Below are positions 7,684 through 17,900 of a stretch of 64,000 bases of DNA, piece by piece. The translations under genes and the position numbers were made by a program. The DNA is taken from positions 930,001-994,000 of the forward strand of contig OZ223308.1 in the NCBI GenBank assembly GCA_965140765.1. Direction: 5' to 3'. Source of the DNA: Sunxiuqinia sp963678245. GTDB lineage: Bacteria > Bacteroidota > Bacteroidia > Bacteroidales > Prolixibacteraceae. Each line of letters begins with the position of its first letter. The stretch's first letter is position 1. The notes under the pieces are model-generated. The model worked only from the letters and a program-made list of their open reading frames with translations. It did not search any database and was not told the origin of the DNA.

Positions 7684-8940
7684 TTACTGTACGGTTACCA
7701 TATCCACATAGTAGCCATGCCCTACGCAAAGAAATCCGCTTTCATCCTGAATTTTATTTAGGATCTCTTGTGTTAGCTCTATCTCTTTCACACCGGCTTC
7801 CGAGAACTCGATTACAGCAGTGCCTGGTAAATCATTCCACCAGCCGGTAACGGTGCGTAACTGGTGATATTCTGCTTCAGTGGCTACTGAATAGTGAATA
7901 CTCAAGACAGCACCAGCTTTTAACGTGGTAAACACATCACTGCCAATCAAGTTGAAAGTTTTGTTCGGACTATCGTCCGGCAAATCCCACGATACGTAAT
8001 GGTGTCCTTGCCAGAGCACAGTGGTTGAAGAAACGGTGACTGTTTGTTCTGTAACGACGTTTTTATCTTTATAGAATTCCAAGTCTGTTCCGCTTTTTGT
8101 ACTACCTGTCAGTTTGTATTCCCCGTCTTCCAATTGGGGACAGGTAAGTGCGATTTCAGTGGGCGACTGCCGTGTGAACTCGGAGATAGTTTGTCCTGCG
8201 AATGTTAATGAAGCAATCTGGTCGAGATTGATCCCGGTCATTACCCATTCTCTATTCGCATTGGTTCGGTCGGCTCCTGAAGTGATAAGCGCCGTGTATG
8301 TAACTTTGACGATATTACCACCGTACTCGTTGTTATCATTATCTACCAGTCTCACGCGATGCTCACCTTCAGCCAGATCGGCAGGAACTTCATACTCGAT
8401 ATAGTCATTGTCTTCTGAATCGACATAAACAATATTGGTGATGGTTGTTCCATCGATAATAATGCTTTTTACGCTGTTGAGATTGTTGCCATAAAGACGT
8501 GCGTTTATCCCCGGCGCGATGATACGCTCAAAGCCTGTTTCCGTTGCCCACGGGTCATCCTGCAAAGGATTTACTTGTACAATTCCCTCGCGATAGGTCG
8601 ATTTACCTGCTTCGGTTGAAACGGTTACTTTAAACGGATAGGTTCCTGCTTTAAGATTGATGTCGAGCGTTGTTCCGGTTTGTACTTCCGTTCCGTCTAT
8701 CTGCCATGAAACGGTGGTATAATCGGCCGGAGTAACTGTCAGCTCCATTGTGAGGTTAGCATCTCTGCTTATATTGGCGATTACAGGCAGTTCTCCGTTT
8801 TCGCGATCCGGGAAAATGGGGTCGAGTATCCGCGGATCATCACCAGCTGTAGCTGTTGAGAACGGATCTTCATCGTTGCATGCTGTAAATGAAAAACTCA
8901 CAGCAAATACAGCAAATAGTATAAAATATATCGTTTTCAT
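7684..8940 (-). CDS. Surface glycan-binding lipoprotein (SusE/F-position)
   Basis: A 418-residue lipoprotein with signal MKTIYFILFAVFAVSFSFTAC (lipidated C21). After an acidic linker come a PKD/Ig-like domain (about 50-125), two IPT/TIG-like beta-sandwiches (about 130-225 and 225-300), and a C-terminal sandwich (about 300-418) rich in exposed tryptophans ('LWQGHHYVSWDLP', 'TVTGWWND'), as in carbohydrate-binding domains. It lies 25 bp downstream of the SusD gene as the last gene of the PUL. This position and build match SGBP-B proteins of mixed-linkage beta-glucan and laminarin loci. It probably binds beta-glucan at the cell surface. Sequence alone does not fix the ligand. Confidence 0.85.
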   Translation of the reverse strand: MKTIYFILFAVFAVSFSFTACNDEDPFSTATAGDDPRILDPIFPDRENGELPVIANISRDANLTMELTVTPADYTTVSWQIDGTEVQTGTTLDINLKAGTYPFKVTVSTEAGKSTYREGIVQVNPLQDDPWATETGFERIIAPGINARLYGNNLNSVKSIIIDGTTITNIVYVDSEDNDYIEYEVPADLAEGEHRVRLVDNDNNEYGGNIVKVTYTALITSGADRTNANREWVMTGINLDQIASLTFAGQTISEFTRQSPTEIALTCPQLEDGEYKLTGSTKSGTDLEFYKDKNVVTEQTVTVSSTTVLWQGHHYVSWDLPDDSPNKTFNLIGSDVFTTLKAGAVLSIHYSVATEAEYHQLRTVTGWWNDLPGTAVIEFSEAGVKEIELTQEILNKIQDESGFLCVGHGYYVDMVTVQ

Positions 8941-8965
8941 ATTTCTTCAATTTACTTCTTTATTG

Positions 8966-10648
8966 TTATTCCGTAATTATTTTATTCCACCATACGCGTG
9001 TGTGCCAGCTATCATCACCTCCCATTCGGGTCAATGCGTCATCATAACTTGCTTTGTTATATGATGATTCGAGTACCGGATAAGAAAGGCGTACCGGAAT
9101 TTCATTACCTCCGGTTAGGAACTGGCCGAAGCCGTAATCGGCAGGAGATTTAAGCGCGGGATAGCCTGATCGGCGAACGTTGGCCCAGCACTCGGCCGGA
9201 TTGGTGAGATGGAGAATCCAGGCTTGCGTGTTAATCGCTTTCTTTTTCTGCTCGTTCGTGTAGCCTATGTTAATATTCGGGATGAACGTATTGAATTCCT
9301 CGTCGGATACAGCTTCACAATTATAATTATCAGTCAGAAAATCCATAGCTTCCCGTACTCCTTGAATATACAGGTCGTTAACAGAGGTACCTCCAACATT
9401 CCATCCTTTTAATTTGGCTTCTGCTAACAGAAATTTCACTTCTGCCGAAGTTATCACGACACCGGGATTGTCACCTCTAAGAAAATTATTGGCCAGTTTG
9501 GGTTCGGTTTCGCGAGCCACACTGGGTGTAACTGAAGGATTGGTTTTGGCAAGCTCTTTCAATATATCGCTGTCGTAACCAGTAGGCCAGGGCTCCCAAG
9601 AGAAAGCTCCCGGATCACGCGGGTGAGTCTCAACACCTTTGGCAATGATCTCATCAGTTAAATCAATACGGTTGTCAGGACTTGTGGAACTCATCAGCCC
9701 ATCGTAATAGAAGCGAGCGATTCTGAAAGTACGGGGGTCGTCGGTATCATAAAGCTGATTGTAAAAGGTAGAACAAAGGTAGCTGGGATTATTGGCAGGG
9801 TCATTCCCGAAGAGTAACTGCGATAAGGCATTACCCCGATAATCGGAATAAGCTTCCTGCCCAAAGCTGAACGAAATATTCATGTATTTGATAAGTGCAT
9901 CGTCGCTGGCATTCTCCAGAATACCGCCATCAGCTTGTAGTGCTTTTTCAAACTCTTCCTGGGCTTTTTGCGGTGCTACATCGGAGATTCGCATAGCAAA
10001 GCGCAGACGAAGAGAATTACCTAATTTCTTCCATTCTGCAATGTCTCCTTTATAAATAACATCGCCCGTAATTCGATCTTTACTGGCATCAAAGCTGGCA
10101 ACAGCACTACTTAACTCAAGAAAGAAATCATTGTATATTTCTTCCTGCGTGTCGTAACGGGGATTGAACTTTCCTTCGAGAAACCCCTTGCCCGCTTCGC
10201 TGTATGGTACATCACCGTAAATGTCCGTGACAATAGACATGAGATAGACTTTGTATATACGCAAGGCCGAATTAATATTCACTTTAAGGGAGTCGTTAGC
10301 AGTCCGGGATTCTGCATCTGTGATGTCTTTGATGGCCTTTGGATAAAACGATGTCCAGACACGGCTCATCTCACTATTATCTTGTGTGTGGCGTCCACCA
10401 AAATTTGTTGTATTCCAACATCCCATTAGATGTTGATTGAATGCGTAAAGATAGTTGCGATAGATCTCGACCATCCCCAGATCTCCGTACGTTTGCAGTT
10501 GTGCAGTAGTAAGCTGGGCATTTGGGTCAACAGTGGCAGCCTTCGAAGGGTCGGTGTTCATATCTTCCATGTACTTATCACTGCAAGCGGTAAAGAACAG
10601 CAAAGAAGTCACCAATATTATTGCAATATAAGATAGATTGTATTTCAT
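8966..10648 (-). CDS. SusD/RagB-family glycan-capture lipoprotein
   Basis: A 560-residue lipoprotein with signal ending LLFFTACSDKYMEDMNTDP (lipidated C22). It has the 'NTDPSKA' motif and helical TPR-like repeats of the SusD-like_2 type ('GDVPYSEAGKGF', 'AEVKFLLAEAKLKGW', 'PAECWANVRRSGYP' near the C-terminus). SusD proteins cap the SusC barrel on the outer membrane and deliver oligosaccharides to it. It starts 41 bp after the SusC gene and is followed by the glycan-binding lipoprotein. The full length is typical of the family and no lesion is seen. Confidence 0.95.
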   Translation of the reverse strand: MKYNLSYIAIILVTSLLFFTACSDKYMEDMNTDPSKAATVDPNAQLTTAQLQTYGDLGMVEIYRNYLYAFNQHLMGCWNTTNFGGRHTQDNSEMSRVWTSFYPKAIKDITDAESRTANDSLKVNINSALRIYKVYLMSIVTDIYGDVPYSEAGKGFLEGKFNPRYDTQEEIYNDFFLELSSAVASFDASKDRITGDVIYKGDIAEWKKLGNSLRLRFAMRISDVAPQKAQEEFEKALQADGGILENASDDALIKYMNISFSFGQEAYSDYRGNALSQLLFGNDPANNPSYLCSTFYNQLYDTDDPRTFRIARFYYDGLMSSTSPDNRIDLTDEIIAKGVETHPRDPGAFSWEPWPTGYDSDILKELAKTNPSVTPSVARETEPKLANNFLRGDNPGVVITSAEVKFLLAEAKLKGWNVGGTSVNDLYIQGVREAMDFLTDNYNCEAVSDEEFNTFIPNINIGYTNEQKKKAINTQAWILHLTNPAECWANVRRSGYPALKSPADYGFGQFLTGGNEIPVRLSYPVLESSYNKASYDDALTRMGGDDSWHTRVWWNKIITE

Positions 10649-10689
10649 TGTATTATATTCTTTGTGAATGAATTAAACTTGAAATTCGT

Positions 10690-13600
10690 TTAGAATTTAA
10701 CATTTACGTTGAACCCATAATTTCTGCGCGATGGTAATGAGCCATACTCCATACCCATACCAGTTGTGTTGTTATAATTGGAATCCGGATCGATGTTCGG
10801 AATGTTTTTCCATATAATAAATGGGTTACGAGCAACAAATGAGAGATTGAGACCTTTTACAACGTTTCCTAACAGAGATTTCGGAACATTGTAACTCAGC
10901 GTTAGTTCGCGTAATTTCACATACGAGTTATCAAATACAAACATCGACGGCGCATTACGGCTTACACTCATCCAGTAATCCTCGGGATTGATGTAAATGT
11001 CATTGGGACGATAAGTGCCATCGCCATTATCAATTACGCCGGGAGCGATATACCCTCCAGTTGGAGTCCATTCGGAAGATCCTTTGGCAATTCCGGCAGC
11101 TTGACGTTGCTCCTCTGATCGGTACCATCCTTCACGTCCGGGAAGTGTTTCTTTGCTCTTTCCCGATTCATAAGCAGCACGGGCAGACATGGAGTAAAGA
11201 TCAGCTCCCACTTTTATATCAAAGATGGCAGAAAGCGAAAGTCTTTTGTAAGTTAAAGTAGTAGTTGCACCTCCGGTCCAGTCCCAGGATGCATTTCCCA
11301 GCACATGATTGCTCTTATCATATTGAGGCAAACCAGTTTGCGGATCGATGAGGACATCTCCATTATCATTGTATTTAAAGTCTGGTCCTACAATCGAACC
11401 GAAATCCTCGCCCACTTTGGCTGCTACCTGAACATCAAGCCATGCAGCTTTTTCCAATTCAAACATATCCATATCGTCGACGAGTGTTTTTACCTTGTTG
11501 CTATTCTTCGAGAAGTTCAGATTTAAATCCCAGGAAAAGTCTTTCGTTTCAATGGGACGTGTATTAAGAGCTACTTCTATACCTTTATTCTCAATTTCTC
11601 CGGCATTAATCAGTCGGTAGTTGTAGCCAGATGTCCAGGAGTTGGCCATTCCCATAATCTGATTTTTACTAGTCTGCGTATAGTAGGTAAAATCTACGCC
11701 AACCCGATTATTTAGAAACTTTGTATCCAAACCTATCTCGAAAGAGTTTGTCTTTGTAGGTTTTAAATCCTTGTTTGGAATTGTGTTGTTGTCAATATAG
11801 CCGATAGTGTAGCCGGGATAAGTAAATTTAGACTTGGTATATACCAGCCCTAACTGGTAAGGGTCAGTATCGCTACCTACCTGGGCCCACGACATACGAA
11901 GCTTTCCGTAAGGTATGATTTCCTTTAACTGAGCGAGTTCGGAAAACACAAAACTGCCAGAGAAAGAAGGATAGACATAGATATTGTTGCTGGTAGGCAG
12001 AGTCGATGACTGATCGCCGCGCAGCGTGGCATCAAAATAAAGCATGTGTTTCCAACCCAAATTGGCTGCACCATAGACCGAGTTAATTTGCTTGCGGTAA
12101 CTACTTGGCTCTACGCTTATTTCATTAAAACTCATCAATGCCACTACATCGCGAATTTGCATATCCTGAGCAGTGGTCACAGTGGTTTTGTTATCCACCT
12201 TGTACACGTTACCTCCGAGGGTACCATTAAAGTCGAAGTCTCCCCAGCTATTGTTGTAAAGAGCAAGTAGCTCAAAATTATACATCCGGTTTTGAAATGA
12301 GCTGTTTTGAAGGCGTCCTGCTTCAAATCCGGGAGTAGTGGGAGCTTTATAGTCTTCGAAAACAAACCAGTTGAGTTCGGCACCCGCTGTTCCCTGGAAC
12401 TTCAGGTGTTTATTAACATTCCAAATAGCTTTTCCGCTGAATCGGAATTGATCTTTCTTTGAGTCGTTGTTGTTTTTATAGACATCCCAATAAGGATTCA
12501 CATTGTAGGGATCCATACCATTCCAGTTGGCGTATTCGCCACTTGCATCCTGGTATGTTTTTAGCCATCGTTGATCGTAAGTGGTGGCCAAAGTCATCAG
12601 GTTTTTACCAATATTCGATTTGCTATCTCCTAAAGCAGGACGATTTTTTACATCTTCGCGCGTATAGTTAACACTGAAATCAAAATCCACTTTCCCCATA
12701 GAAGTATTGGCACGCAGGTTAAAGATGTTACGGCTCATATGGGTTTCCGGAACAATGTCTTTGTTACGCATGTCGGAATAAGTGAAGCGTACCCCACCAT
12801 TACCACTGCTTGAGCTGATGATAGCAGTATTGCTGGAAGTAAGACCTGTGCGGAAAAAGCCAGAGGTATTGTCGGGTATGATGAAGTATGGTCGCTCCAC
12901 CCCGTCAAAGTATTTCAGCGAGTTGCTTCCGTCAGCTTTCGCACCCCAACTTTTATTGGTATTAGATACCGCATCAATGCTATAAGTACCGTTGCTGCCC
13001 ATACCATAAACCTGTTGTATGTCGTTCCATTTGGCAAGTTGTGTGTCGAAAGTAAGCGTTCCGTTGTATTCCACATCGAAGCTTTTCTTTCCGTCTGCTT
13101 TTTTTGTGGTAATCAGGATGACACCATGGCTGGCACGACTACCGTAAAGAGCAGAAGCAGCAGGACCTTTAAGTACCGACATATTTTCGATATCATCGGG
13201 GTTGATACCTGAAATACCATCGCCAAGGTCGAAACCTCCAGATGTACCGGCACTACCATAATTGGTATTGTCGAGTGGAATGCCATCGATTACATACAGT
13301 GGCTGGTTATTTCCGGTCATTTCGGTGCTACCACGCAGGAGAACACGGGTAGATCCGGATGGCCCGGCAGCGGTTTGACTAACTACCAGCCCGGGTACGC
13401 GGCCAGCCATTGAATTAATAACATTGGTTTCCTTGGCTTTTGTAAAGGCGTCGCCCTTTACTTCGGCCACATTATAACCCAAAGCCTTACGTTCCCTTTT
13501 AATCCCCAGGGCAGTAACCACCACGTCGTCAACCATTTTGCTGTCTTCTTCTAAAACAATGTCCAGCGGAGCCTGACTGACCGCTACTTCCTGGGTTTTA

Positions 13601-13881
13601 TAGCCGATATAACTAATGATAAGAGTGGCTCCCGGATGGACACTTAGGCTGAACTTGCCTTCTTCATTGGTTATGGTTCCATTGCTGAGATTTCCTTTCT
13701 CAACAACAGTTGCTCCAATGATGGTACCAAGAGCATCCCTTACCACTCCTGTAACTTTGAGTTCTTGTTGTTCTATAGCGGAATAATTTAATCCTGCCGC
13801 TTTCATTTGGAATATGCTTCCGAATAGGCAGGCAGCTAGTAGTCCGCTAAACAAAATGCGTTTGTAAGCTTTTAGTTTCAT
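10690..13881 (-). CDS. SusC/RagA TonB-linked outer-membrane transporter
   Basis: A 1063-residue protein with a signal peptide. It has an N-terminal CarboxypepD_reg-like domain (about 40-115, 'VTGVVRDALGTIIGATV') and the plug with the SusC signature 'NVINSMAGRVPGLVV' and 'VLLRGSTEMTGNNQPLYVIDG'. A 22-strand-type barrel follows, ending in aromatic residues ('RRNYGFNVNVKF'). It imports oligosaccharides bound by the partner SusD, using TonB energy. It sits 17 bp after the GH16 gene, second in the operon. The plug sequence 'SVLKGPAASALYGSRA' is canonical. Confidence 0.97.
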   Translation of the reverse strand: MKLKAYKRILFSGLLAACLFGSIFQMKAAGLNYSAIEQQELKVTGVVRDALGTIIGATVVEKGNLSNGTITNEEGKFSLSVHPGATLIISYIGYKTQEVAVSQAPLDIVLEEDSKMVDDVVVTALGIKRERKALGYNVAEVKGDAFTKAKETNVINSMAGRVPGLVVSQTAAGPSGSTRVLLRGSTEMTGNNQPLYVIDGIPLDNTNYGSAGTSGGFDLGDGISGINPDDIENMSVLKGPAASALYGSRASHGVILITTKKADGKKSFDVEYNGTLTFDTQLAKWNDIQQVYGMGSNGTYSIDAVSNTNKSWGAKADGSNSLKYFDGVERPYFIIPDNTSGFFRTGLTSSNTAIISSSSGNGGVRFTYSDMRNKDIVPETHMSRNIFNLRANTSMGKVDFDFSVNYTREDVKNRPALGDSKSNIGKNLMTLATTYDQRWLKTYQDASGEYANWNGMDPYNVNPYWDVYKNNNDSKKDQFRFSGKAIWNVNKHLKFQGTAGAELNWFVFEDYKAPTTPGFEAGRLQNSSFQNRMYNFELLALYNNSWGDFDFNGTLGGNVYKVDNKTTVTTAQDMQIRDVVALMSFNEISVEPSSYRKQINSVYGAANLGWKHMLYFDATLRGDQSSTLPTSNNIYVYPSFSGSFVFSELAQLKEIIPYGKLRMSWAQVGSDTDPYQLGLVYTKSKFTYPGYTIGYIDNNTIPNKDLKPTKTNSFEIGLDTKFLNNRVGVDFTYYTQTSKNQIMGMANSWTSGYNYRLINAGEIENKGIEVALNTRPIETKDFSWDLNLNFSKNSNKVKTLVDDMDMFELEKAAWLDVQVAAKVGEDFGSIVGPDFKYNDNGDVLIDPQTGLPQYDKSNHVLGNASWDWTGGATTTLTYKRLSLSAIFDIKVGADLYSMSARAAYESGKSKETLPGREGWYRSEEQRQAAGIAKGSSEWTPTGGYIAPGVIDNGDGTYRPNDIYINPEDYWMSVSRNAPSMFVFDNSYVKLRELTLSYNVPKSLLGNVVKGLNLSFVARNPFIIWKNIPNIDPDSNYNNTTGMGMEYGSLPSRRNYGFNVNVKF

Positions 13882-13898
13882 AGGATTTATAGTTAAGA

Positions 13899-14717
13899 TT
13901 AATAGATTTTCACCCAGTCAATATACATGTTCACCTTTTCCCCGTCTTTTAAAGCAGTAATTTCGTTTATGTCGGAGATGCCAGTAAAAGAACCACCTAC
14001 CGCAAGGTTAAACAGAATAAAAAAGTTATCGTGGAAATACGCAGAGCGTCCGCTAGTTTCGCTAATGTCGAATGAATAAAACTCGATATTATCAACCGAC
14101 ACTGTCAGACGATCTTTGTTCCATTCTAGCGTGTAAATATGGTATTGGCCGTCCTGTAAACTATGTGAGAAGTTTGCCGCATGGTATTCTTGCTCATGTC
14201 CCGAGCCAGCATCAGTCCCATAGTGGATTGCTGTGTTCAGAAATGTTTCGGTTGTAGCTTCGGTAATTCCATTACGTTCGCCCATCTCCAAAATGTCTAT
14301 TTCTCCACATTGCGGCCAAGGCTTTCCAGTGTCTCCCATCATCCAGAAAGCTGGCCAAAGTCCGTTTGCAGTTTTGGGAAGCTTAATGCTTGCCTCTATC
14401 TTTCTAAATCTGAAGTTCTTTTTTCCCTCGGTATTTACACGTCCGGAGTAGATTTTATTGCCTTTGCGTTCGGCGGTTAAAATCAGTACCGATTTCCCTT
14501 CGTCTGTACCTACAGAAACATGCGCAGCATCGTAAGCTTGCAGTTCCTGGTTTACCCATCCGGCTTCATGTACTTCTTTGGTCCAGGTATTCTCGTCAAA
14601 AGATTCAAAATCGTCTTTGAAAAATAAATCCCCGCGTTCTCTTGTTGAGTCATCGTTTGAAGAACAGGATTGTTGCATCAAACTCACCAGGAATAGTAAC
14701 ACTAAAGTTTTCTTCAT
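13899..14717 (-). CDS. GH16 beta-glucanase lipoprotein (laminarinase/lichenase type)
   Basis: A 272-residue lipoprotein from the ATG at 14717, which gives the signal MKKTLVLLFLVSLMQQSC (lipidated C18). A longer in-frame start at 14768 would put 17 polar residues in front and is less likely. The GH16 jelly-roll carries the catalytic motif GEIDILEMG, with nucleophile E139, D141 and acid/base E144. It has the family's W-rich cleft ('GLWPAFWMMGD'). GH16 enzymes of this kind hydrolyse beta-1,3 or mixed beta-1,3/1,4 glucans with retention. As a surface lipoprotein heading the SusCD operon it would make the first cut. Laminarin versus mixed-linkage glucan cannot be settled here. Confidence 0.93.
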   Translation of the reverse strand: MKKTLVLLFLVSLMQQSCSSNDDSTRERGDLFFKDDFESFDENTWTKEVHEAGWVNQELQAYDAAHVSVGTDEGKSVLILTAERKGNKIYSGRVNTEGKKNFRFRKIEASIKLPKTANGLWPAFWMMGDTGKPWPQCGEIDILEMGERNGITEATTETFLNTAIHYGTDAGSGHEQEYHAANFSHSLQDGQYHIYTLEWNKDRLTVSVDNIEFYSFDISETSGRSAYFHDNFFILFNLAVGGSFTGISDINEITALKDGEKVNMYIDWVKIY

Positions 14718-14995
14718 ATTACAACTGTTTAGATTAAACTTGTTTCTTTGGCTTGCTTCTAGTATCAAAATAACAGGGCAAAAATGCGAATAGCAGTTGA
14801 ACCCGATGGGCTGATAGCTGACAAATAAGGTTTGATTCCAGACAATTTTCCACTCATGTCTGGCTGTATAAAAGGGCTTTCTGTTGATTTTACACCTGCA
14901 CTTGGAGTTGAAAAAACCAGACTCTTTTTGATAAGAAGCAGCACTAGCATTACGTTGCCATCTATCTGCTCAAAAAGGGTTCAGTTTTGAATTTG
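14718..14995 (-). promoter_or_regulatory. PUL promoter region between HTCS and GH16
   Basis: A 278-bp gap with no gene separates the HTCS stop from the GH16 start, while gaps inside the PUL operon are 17-41 bp. It is therefore the expected site of the glucan-induced promoter and the AraC-domain binding site. An imperfect -7-like TTATTTTG lies about 50 bp before the GH16 start on the minus strand. No clear operator repeat was identified. Confidence 0.45.
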
Positions 14996-17900
14996 CTATA
15001 ATGCTGAATCGGATTGATTGTATTTACTGGGTGGGATGCCAAATTGTTTTTTAAACAAGGAACTAAAGTATTTTGTGTTAACAAATCCGGTGTCTGCGGC
15101 AACCTCCGTCACATTTCCACCTTCTTTTAACAGTTCGGCTGCTTTCTGAAGCCGAATGATACGAATAAACTCTTGTGGCCCTTTCCCGGTCAGCGATTTT
15201 AGGCGGCTGTAAAAAAGAGTCCGGCTCATGGCCATTTCCTGGCACAGCGTATTGATGTTAAAATCATTATTACTCATGTTCGCGATAACGAGTTGAGTTG
15301 CTCGTATGATAAACTGACGATCACTTTCGGGCAGCATATCCGAAGCCGGTTCATCGGTCTTATTGTTTTGGGTTATTTCCCGGCTTTCATTATTATTCTG
15401 ATATTCTTTTTTTGCGTCAATTTGTAGAAGAGCTTGCCGCATAAAAACGTCGCGTTGTCTGTTTCTGTTGGCAATCAGCCCCTGCACTTTCAGTTTTAGA
15501 ATCTCGGTGCTGAATGGCTTGGGAATATAATCGTCAGCACCTTTCTTTAATCCTTCAACAGTGGCATCATGATTAACTTTTGCAGTAAGCAGAATGAGAG
15601 GTATGCCTGCGGTATCCGGATTTTCTTTGATTAGCCTGCAAAGCTCATCTCCTTGTATGCCCGGCATCATTACGTCGGACAGGATCAGGTCTGGGTATTC
15701 GTTTGAGAGGTATGTGAGCGCTTCCTGTCCGTCAGCAACGTCAACCACCCGGTAATCGTTCTCGAAAGTTTCACGCAGGTAATAGCGAAGGGCTTCGTGA
15801 TCTTCTACGATAAGCAGCGTATCTTTTCCTTTTTGCTGGCTTATGCTGCGTGTCTTGCCTACTTTTTGTCCGGCAGCATCTGTCGTCCTCGGGAACATGA
15901 GTTCTTTTGAGGTAACAGCTTGCTTAGAGTCGGAATTAGGAACGGCATACGTTCTCGGCAGCGTTACCGTAAAGGTACTGCCCTTATTCTCTTCGGATTG
16001 AAAAGTGATCTTCCCGCGTAGTATTTTTATTATCCGGCGTGCCTGTAAGAGCCCAAATCCTGTTCCGCCTTCGTTCAATTTCTGTGTATTTTCGGCTCTG
16101 TAAACATCAGCAAACAAGTGTTTCTTTGCCTTTTTCGGAATGCCTATGCCACTATCTTTGATCTCTATAATGGCTTTTCGTTTTGTGTAATTTAAACTTA
16201 TGCGAACATCACCTTGCGGCATCGTATACTTAATGGCATTGGAAACGAGATTGTCCAGCAGTATCTCAACAATATGCAAATCTGCCATAACGTAAACGTC
16301 TTCATCGGGCAACGAGAGACTTAAATGCAATTGTTTCTTGTCGCACAATGGCTGGAAACCGGCAATCTCTTCGGCAAGGATATCATTGAAATTTAAAGGG
16401 GTTAATACAGTGTGCTGCTTGTGGGTGTCTGCTTTTTCAAATTCGAGCAGCTGAGTGATCAATTTATAAAGCTTATTCGTGTTGTTGTGGGCCAGTTCCA
16501 GGAGGTAAAGGGCTTTGTCCGAGAGCCCCTTCTCCTTACGCAGGTCGTCCAAAGGAGCCATAACGAGTGTTACAGGTGTCCTGATGTCGTGTGCAGTATC
16601 AATGAAAAACCTTATTTTATCTTCATCGTACCGTTTCTGAAGTTGATTACTCTTGTAACGCCAAATAAAAGACAAGACAATACCCACCACGCAAATGTAA
16701 AGCATCCATGCCCACCACGAATTCCACCAGGGTTGAGCAACTTTTACAACAAGTATTTGTTCAGATATTGTTTTCCCATTATTTCGGCGCAAGCTGCGTA
16801 CTTTAAGGAGATAAGAGCCCGGAGACACATTCGTGTACCTCACCATACCATTGGACGACAGGCTACTCCATGATTTCTCGTATCCTTCCAGAATATACTG
16901 GTATGCAATGTCACGCTGAAAGCGGTAATTGATCGACTCAAAGGAAACTGAGAATGAGTTGTGTTTGTAGTTAAGTTCAACTATGCCTTTCTTCAGCATG
17001 TCGTAGATTGCAGGCCGTAAACGCTTTTCTTCATCGGCGGTCAAATAATCTATTGTCAAGCCGGTAAATTTTAATTGTGCCTGATAGTTTGTCATAGTTA
17101 TCGAGTCGGGCGTAACTAAGACAGCGCCATTTGTACTGCCATAGGCAAATTTCCCGTCTGTAAGCCGTGCAAAAGAAGATTTGTTATATTCCTTGTCGAT
17201 GTCACCCAAATAATTAAGGTTCGACACCTGGAAGTTCTCGATTAGCGCAAGTCCTTTTCCCGTACTTACCAACAAACGCCCTCTGGCATCTCGTTGCAGA
17301 CTATACACATCGTTAGACGGAAGCCCGTCCTGCATGGTGAATATTCTTGACTCCCGGGTTCGCATATCATACAGATTTAGGCCACCTCCCTCGGTTCCCA
17401 GCCATACAGTGCTGTCGGCATTAAAAAGCATTGATATAATATAGGCGCTAACACTTTGTTCGTGATGCTCTTGTGAGGTTGCATAGCGTTTTATTTCCCC
17501 TGTACGCTTATTCACCAGGCAGAATCCATTCACTGTGGCTGCGGCTATTTGGTTATCATTCACCTCCTCTATGGAATGTATCCACTTAATATCGTATGTT
17601 CGCTCCGGATGCCCCTCTCTATTCATCATCAACAGCTGTCCATCCAAGCCTCCCACCCATAAGTTCCCGTCTGTATCTTGTTTGAGCGAGAAAACATAGT
17701 TTGTTGTTAGCCCTCCTTGTTTTTTGGTAAGATGACGAACAACCTGTTTCCGGCTGTTCAGAAGGTATATGCCGTCTCCGTATGTGCCTGCCCATACCGA
17801 TCCATTCTCCCCTTTGCTCAAAGCAACTACAACAATACCCTTTAACCAGTGACTCCACAAATGCGAGGATTTATCACGAACACTGATTCCAATGTCAGTG

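Noticed and set aside
14765..14950. Minus-strand 61-codon frame between HTCS and GH16
   Set aside because: Lies in the promoter gap, overlaps the unlikely upstream GH16 start region and has no family resemblance.
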